Below, one piece after another: positions 59,924 to 64,000 of a DNA stretch of 64,000 nucleotides. The stretch spans positions 4,165,908 to 4,229,907 of the forward strand of contig OZ243944.1 of NCBI GenBank assembly GCA_965214295.1, written 5' to 3'. Positions within the stretch are counted from its first letter, which is position 1; every line of letters begins with the position of its first letter. Source of the DNA: JAJDUF01 sp965214295 (GTDB taxonomy: Bacteria > Chloroflexota > UBA11872 > UBA12225 > JAJDUF01). Below the pieces are notes generated by a model, which worked only from the letters and a program-made list of their open reading frames with translations, did not search any database and was not told the DNA's origin. Both the position numbers and the translations under genes were made by a program.

Positions 59924-59950
59924 GTAGGGGCGCAGCATGCTGCGCCCGTG
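59924..59950. repeat. Family B palindrome
   Basis: GGGCGCAGCATGCTGCGCCC (59928-59947) is a perfect 20-bp palindrome inside GTAGGGGCGCAGCATGCTGC, between convergent genes. Confidence 0.88.
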
Positions 59951-59957
59951 CCCCTGA

Positions 59958-60920
59958 CTACTGGCGACCGAGCTTCACCGACAGGTTAGCGAGCATGTCG
60001 TCCACCATGGCGTCGAGATCGTAGGTCGGACGCCACCCCCACTCGGCACGCGCGACAGAGTCATCCAGCGAGTCGGGCCAGGAGTCCGCGATGCCCTGGC
60101 GCAGCGTGTCTATGGCATAGGCGATGCGGAAGTGGGGCATCCGGCGCCGGATCGCGGCGGCAAGCTCGGCCGGCGTAAAGCTGACGCCGGCCACATTGAA
60201 ATCGGCATGGTGCGTCAGCTTCTCCATGTCGGCCTCGGCAAGCTCGATGAGCGCCTTGATGCAGTCCGGCATGTACATCATCGGCAGCCTGGTGTCCGGT
60301 CGTAGGTAGCAGGTGTAGCGACCGTCGCGGAGCGCACCGTAGAAGATGGCGACGGCGTAGTCGGTGGTGCCCGCCGTCGGCTCCGTCTTCCAGCTGATGA
60401 TGCCTGGGAGCCGCAGACCGCGAACATCCAGCCCCAGCTTGCCGGCATAGTAGTTGCCCAGTAGCTCGCCGAACACCTTCGAGATACCGTAGAGCGTGTT
60501 GGGACGCTGGAGCGTCTCGTTGGGCGTAGCTACGGGTGGCGTGTCCGGGCCGAATGCAGCAATCGAGCTGGGGACGACGACCTGCCGGACGCCGCCCCCT
60601 ATCGCCGCCTCCAGCACGTTGTACAGGCCGTTGACATTGACCGCGTGCGCGTTCTGCCGGTTGGCCTCCGCCAGCGCCGACAAGATGGAAGCCAGGTGGT
60701 AGATGACTTCGATGTCGTGGTCCCGTATCGCTGCCTCTACGTCGGCCCGATTGGTGACATCGAGGGTGATGTGCGGTCCACCAGTGCGTACATCGTCCGG
60801 GAGCGGCGTCCGATGCCCGGCGGCGATGACATGCTCAACGCCGTACCGCTCCCGCAACGTCGGGACCAGCTCGGAGCCGATCTGTCCCGCGGCTCCCGTG
60901 ACCAGTATGTTCTTCTTCAT
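59958..60920 (-). CDS. SDR-type L-threonine 3-dehydrogenase-like protein
   Basis: A 320-residue extended short-chain dehydrogenase. NILVTGAAGQIGSELVPTLR is the NAD motif and catalytic Y144-x3-K148 lies in TLYGISKVFGELL. PSSIAAFGPDTP and the region LRLPGIISWKTEPTAGTTDYAVAIFYGAL match the short-chain threonine dehydrogenases that oxidise L-threonine to 2-amino-3-ketobutyrate. UDP-sugar epimerase-like activity is the alternative. It is divergent from the sugar isomerase. Confidence 0.84.
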   Translation of the reverse strand: MKKNILVTGAAGQIGSELVPTLRERYGVEHVIAAGHRTPLPDDVRTGGPHITLDVTNRADVEAAIRDHDIEVIYHLASILSALAEANRQNAHAVNVNGLYNVLEAAIGGGVRQVVVPSSIAAFGPDTPPVATPNETLQRPNTLYGISKVFGELLGNYYAGKLGLDVRGLRLPGIISWKTEPTAGTTDYAVAIFYGALRDGRYTCYLRPDTRLPMMYMPDCIKALIELAEADMEKLTHHADFNVAGVSFTPAELAAAIRRRMPHFRIAYAIDTLRQGIADSWPDSLDDSVARAEWGWRPTYDLDAMVDDMLANLSVKLGRQ

Positions 60921-61084
60921 CGTTCAGGCGGCACTCCCAGTGGGTTTATCGGCGGCGCTATTGTAGCCTCAATAGGCGGCAGAAACCAGCGCAGCTATAA
61001 TTGCCGGACCGTGTACGCCCTGACGACACCATCATCTACGTGTCCGGCGCCCACGCGATGGTGGCCAAAGGGGAAGGTGGTCCA

Positions 61085-62017
61085 ATGAGCAATTCCCGCT
61101 TCAAGTTGAGCCTGTTCCTGCACGAGCTACAGCTGCCTTTCGACCACGCGCTGGCTACCGCCAAGGAGATCGGCGCCGAGTACGTGTGGTTCGACCGGGT
61201 GGATGACGAAACCCCGATTGCCGAGATGAGCGACCGCGAGGCGGAGCGCATGGCGGCCCGCGTCGCCAAGCACGGCCTGAAGCTCCACCTGCTGCGCGCC
61301 GGTAGCCCCTTCAAGCAGCTCCACCTCACCGACCTCGACCTGGCGACGATGGAAGACCAGCCGGCCTTCCGCCGGGATCTCGCCGCCGTCACGCGCTCGA
61401 TACAGCTTGCAGCGCGCCTGGGCGTGGGCGCAGTCTGTACCTTTACTTTCGCCTGGCCGGGCGAATACACGGCCGGCAAACCCACCTGGCCGATGCGCTG
61501 GCTCACCCGCGGCGGGGTGATTTCCGACGTGGACATGGAGAAGCTAGTCAAGGCGTTCTCGCTCGTGCTGGAGCAGGCCGAGCGTTACGCCGTGGATATA
61601 GCGGTCTCCATGATGCCGTGGAACTATACGAACACGACGCACAATTTCCGTCGTCTCGCCGAGCGCCTCGGCTCGCCACGGCTCAAGGCGCTGTGGGGAC
61701 CGGCGGACAACTTCAACTCCGGGGAAGCGGACGTGGCTACCGCCGGCTATCAGAACATACGACCCTATCTGCACGGGCTGCACCTGAAGGACCTCCGCGT
61801 CATTGACGGGCAGCAGTTGCATTTCCGGTACTGCCCGCTCGGAACCGGCGACGTGGACTACGTGACCATCTTGCGCCAGCTCCGCGTCCACCACTCCGAG
61901 ACGATCCTGGCCATGGCGACGCATTTCCGACCGGCCAGCGGCTCGCCGGTCGAGGCGATGCGTACCAACTTTGCCCAACTCGCCCGGCTCATCAGCCAAT
62001 CGGAGGACAGAGAGTAA
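61085..62017 (+). CDS. Sugar phosphate isomerase/epimerase (AP endonuclease family 2 TIM barrel)
   Basis: 310 residues from ATG 61085 with GGAAGG upstream. FKLSLFLHELQLPFDHALATAKEIGAEYVWF, and the metal-site segments NTTHNFRRLAERLGSPRLKALWGPADNF and PYLHGLHLKDLRVIDGQ, are of the xylose-isomerase-like TIM barrel family. Its exact reaction is not defined. The upstream open frame (to 61001) lacks an RBS. Confidence 0.85.
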   Translation: MSNSRFKLSLFLHELQLPFDHALATAKEIGAEYVWFDRVDDETPIAEMSDREAERMAARVAKHGLKLHLLRAGSPFKQLHLTDLDLATMEDQPAFRRDLAAVTRSIQLAARLGVGAVCTFTFAWPGEYTAGKPTWPMRWLTRGGVISDVDMEKLVKAFSLVLEQAERYAVDIAVSMMPWNYTNTTHNFRRLAERLGSPRLKALWGPADNFNSGEADVATAGYQNIRPYLHGLHLKDLRVIDGQQLHFRYCPLGTGDVDYVTILRQLRVHHSETILAMATHFRPASGSPVEAMRTNFAQLARLISQSEDRE

Positions 62018-62071
62018 TCCAGGCACCCACTGGCGCTTTGCGACCGTTCGTAGCGTCGCTGCCGGACAGGG

Positions 62072-62848
62072 CTATTCGGGGATCCGCTCGATCTTGCCAC
62101 CGAGCAGCACCTTGTACAGTTCGCCCTCCGGCCCCCCAATCCGCACCAGCCGCCCCGGGGGGACGTTGTGAACCCCATCCGGATCGGCGATGAGACCCCA
62201 CACCGCGACTCCGTGCTCGTCGTAGACCACCCCGCGCTCATCGGTGGTGTTCCGCGGCGGTGGCTCATCGGTCGGTGCCAGGGTCGGGCGGGCCGCCGGG
62301 GCCTCGGCCGGTGATGCCTGAGCCGGCTGGGGCGGCAGACGTGTCCTGGCCGCCGGGGCCGGCGACCTGGCGGACATCACGGCTGGCTGTGACGGTTGGC
62401 CAACCCTGGACTCCGGGACCTTCTCGATCTTGCCACCGAGCAGCACCTCGTACAGCTCGCCCTCTGGCCCCCCAATCCGCACCAGCCGGCCCGGCGGGAC
62501 ATTGTGAACCCCCGCCGGATCGGCGATGAGGCCCCATATCGCGACTCCGTGCTCATCGTAGACGACCCCGCGCTCGTCGGTAGTGTTCCGCGGGGGTGGC
62601 TCATTGGTCGGCGCCAGGGTCGGGCGGGCCGCCGGTGCTGGTGCTGGGGCCGGCGCCGGCGCTCCGGCCAGCAGTGGCCCCGGGCGAGTAACGGGCCTGG
62701 AGACCGGCGCCGGTGCGGCGCTGCCGACCTCGCGTGGCGGCACGATCTGGAGCGCCACGGCCCAATGGCCGGCGTACACCCGGACAACGAAGAGGAGGAA
62801 GAGGGCGAACAGGGCGCTGATGAGCGCGAATTCGCGGCTGGTGAGCAC
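62072..62848 (-). CDS. Membrane-anchored protein with two near-identical 68-residue repeats
   Basis: 258 residues. Residues 5-35 are one hydrophobic anchor (FALISALFALFLLFVVRVY), then a Pro/Ala-rich linker (APAPAPAPA). Two copies of a domain follow, sharing ARPTLAPT-EPPPRNTTDE, RGVVYDEHGVA-WGLIADP and GVHNVPPGRLVRIGG, each ending LLGGKIE-PE. The copies differ at about six residues in 68 and are nearly identical in DNA (about 62072-62280 and 62415-62625). The domain is unknown to me; its compact beta-rich look suggests an SH3-like fold. Start ATG 62848 lacks a strong SD. Confidence 0.75.
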   Translation of the reverse strand: MLTSREFALISALFALFLLFVVRVYAGHWAVALQIVPPREVGSAAPAPVSRPVTRPGPLLAGAPAPAPAPAPAARPTLAPTNEPPPRNTTDERGVVYDEHGVAIWGLIADPAGVHNVPPGRLVRIGGPEGELYEVLLGGKIEKVPESRVGQPSQPAVMSARSPAPAARTRLPPQPAQASPAEAPAARPTLAPTDEPPPRNTTDERGVVYDEHGVAVWGLIADPDGVHNVPPGRLVRIGGPEGELYKVLLGGKIERIPE

Positions 62849-63011
62849 CGCATCGCGCGGCGCCGTTGGCGCTGCCGCACTCTTATGCAGTGCTCAGAGC
62901 TACAATTTTGTACCCTACCATGATACCGTGCATCCAGCGGCGGGCGGCATCGGCAGACGGGTTCACACAGCGCTGGTTGATCCTCGGTAAGACAAGAGGA
63001 GGCAGCAGGCA

Positions 63012-64000
63012 ATGGCAAATCCAATGGTAGCACCGGCCGGTACAGCCCCGGCTACTACGGATCGAAACGGAGAGCGCATGAGCCAGGATTGGCAAGATTG
63101 GGCGGACATCTCGCAAGCGCCGGAGGCCCTCCCCACGGTCGGGCAGCCCGCGAGCGAGGTGGAAACGCCAGCCCTGATCGTTGACCTGGACCGCATGGAG
63201 CGGAGCATTCGGTTCGTCCAGGAGTATTGCGACCGTATCGGGGTACGCAATCGGCCGCACATCAAGACGCACAAAATCCCGGCGATTGGCGCGCAACAGG
63301 TCGCTGCCGGCGCGCAGGGGATCACCGTCCAGAAGCTAGGCGAAGCGGAAATCTTCGCCGCGGCCGGTTTTGACGATATCTACCTGCCGTACAATCTGCT
63401 CGGCCCGGCAAAACTGCGCCGCTTACGGACCTTCCTCGACCGCTTCGGCGATACTGTCAAACTCAGCTTGACCTGCGATAGCGGTCTGGTCGCCGAGGGG
63501 GTGAGCAAGGTCGCCGTCGAGGCCGGCCGCACGCTGGAAGTGGGGGTGGAGTGCGAGACGGGCATGGGCCGCGTCGGTGTTCAGACGCCGCAGCAAGCGT
63601 TCGATCTCGCGCTGTACATTGACCGCCTGCCCAACCTTACGTTCGGCGGCTTGATGACCTATCCGGCGCCGTTGGATGAAGCGACCCCGGTGGCCTTTAT
63701 GGGCGAGGCGCTCCAGGTCTTCAAGCGTGCCGGACACCCGGCACCCGAGATTAGCATGGGCGGGACGCCCCAGCTGCACTGGACCCAGAATGTGCCCGGC
63801 ATCACCGAGCACCGCCCCGGCACCTACATCTTCCACGACCGCCATACCGTCGAGCGTGGCCAACTGTGGACCTTGGACGACGTGGCGCTCACCATCCACG
63901 GCACGGTGGTCAGCCGGCCGACGCCCGACCGCGCTATTCTCGACGCCGGCTCGAAGGCCATCACGCCGGAGACGTTGGGACTGGACCTGCTGGGGCATGT
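63012..64000 (+). CDS. D-threonine aldolase / DSD1-type PLP enzyme, 3' truncated by window edge
   Basis: An alanine-racemase-fold PLP enzyme (fold type III). ATG 63012 follows GAGGAGG at 62997-63003. K85 in RPHIKTHKIP is the PLP lysine. SEVETPALIVDLDRME, GITVQKLGEAEIFAAAGFDDIYLPY, and VGVECETGMGRVGVQTP match D-threonine aldolase and D-serine dehydratase families, and MGGTPQLHWTQN is the phosphate-binding loop. The reading frame stays open to base 64000 (329 codons seen), so the metal-binding C-terminal domain lies outside. A threonine-type substrate would fit the nearby threonine dehydrogenase-like gene. Confidence 0.86.
   Translation, partial: MANPMVAPAGTAPATTDRNGERMSQDWQDWADISQAPEALPTVGQPASEVETPALIVDLDRMERSIRFVQEYCDRIGVRNRPHIKTHKIPAIGAQQVAAGAQGITVQKLGEAEIFAAAGFDDIYLPYNLLGPAKLRRLRTFLDRFGDTVKLSLTCDSGLVAEGVSKVAVEAGRTLEVGVECETGMGRVGVQTPQQAFDLALYIDRLPNLTFGGLMTYPAPLDEATPVAFMGEALQVFKRAGHPAPEISMGGTPQLHWTQNVPGITEHRPGTYIFHDRHTVERGQLWTLDDVALTIHGTVVSRPTPDRAILDAGSKAITPETLGLDLLGH

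Noticed and set aside
4089..59950. CRISPR array among the repeats
   Set aside because: The repeats are dispersed, palindromic and of unequal spacing, with no regular spacer series and no cas genes in the window.

Overview
The window is high-GC bacterial chromosomal DNA, gene-dense and written on both strands. No rRNA gene or phylogenetic marker has been tested here. The gene content (a suf cluster with a Rieske protein and SufU, several Uma2 proteins, NHL/thioredoxin and GYD proteins, BrnT/CopG-like toxin-antitoxin genes, many short palindromic repeats) resembles Chloroflexota such as Thermomicrobia-like lineages. That placement is inference.

Layout. 1-12.7 kb: 3' part of rtcB, then an iron-sulfur assembly cluster sufC-sufB-sufD-Rieske-sufS-sufU-DUF59, an IscU/NifU-like scaffold translationally overlapped with a lactate-racemase-type larA, a methionine aminopeptidase and a cysteine-synthase-like enzyme. 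12.8-19 kb (minus strand): a Uma2 protein, a thioredoxin/NHL-repeat protein whose CxxC is written UGA-x-x-C, and a copper module copA/csoR with a CsoR-type operator. 19-25 kb: FAD reductase, AcuC-like deacetylase, RibD/DHFR-like reductase, HpcH/HpaI aldolase overlapped with a class III aminotransferase, and a TA pair whose toxin is frameshifted. 25-36 kb: metG, a 21-codon ORF with a perfect Shine-Dalgarno sequence closed by a strong terminator, a GIN-domain lipoprotein, a LivK-like binding protein, DUF2071, gnd and a heterodimeric ABC exporter. 36-45.7 kb: small membrane protein, transposase remnant, fabF, amidohydrolase, GYD protein, phosphodiesterase, two tandem Uma2 genes, a Gfo/Idh/MocA oxidoreductase and fabH. 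46-51 kb: decayed P450, MFS efflux pump with an overlapping TetR gene and a palindromic operator, tRNA-Val(CAC), MEMO-like protein. 51-57 kb: solute-binding lipoprotein, a two-gene aspartic-protease cassette bracketed by 149-bp direct repeats, an orphan antitoxin-like gene, a complete MITE and an ABC-2 transporter. 57-64 kb: solute-binding lipoprotein with a collagen-like linker, oxidoreductase, SDR-type threonine dehydrogenase-like enzyme, TIM-barrel isomerase, a tandem-repeat anchored protein and a 5' fragment of a D-threonine-aldolase-type PLP enzyme.

The intergenic spaces are heavily seeded with three palindromic repeat families: (A) CGTCATTCCCGC-type hairpins, (B) GTAGGGGCGC-type palindromes and (C) CCCTCTCCC-type hairpins. 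They touch gene ends (stop codons of an ABC ATPase and an oxidoreductase) and one lies in frame inside copA.

The strongest unusual signal is the probable selenocysteine-containing thioredoxin/NHL protein: an in-frame UGA at the first cysteine of CINC, followed at SECIS-like distance by a stable hairpin, with a strong ribosome binding site only at the upstream start.
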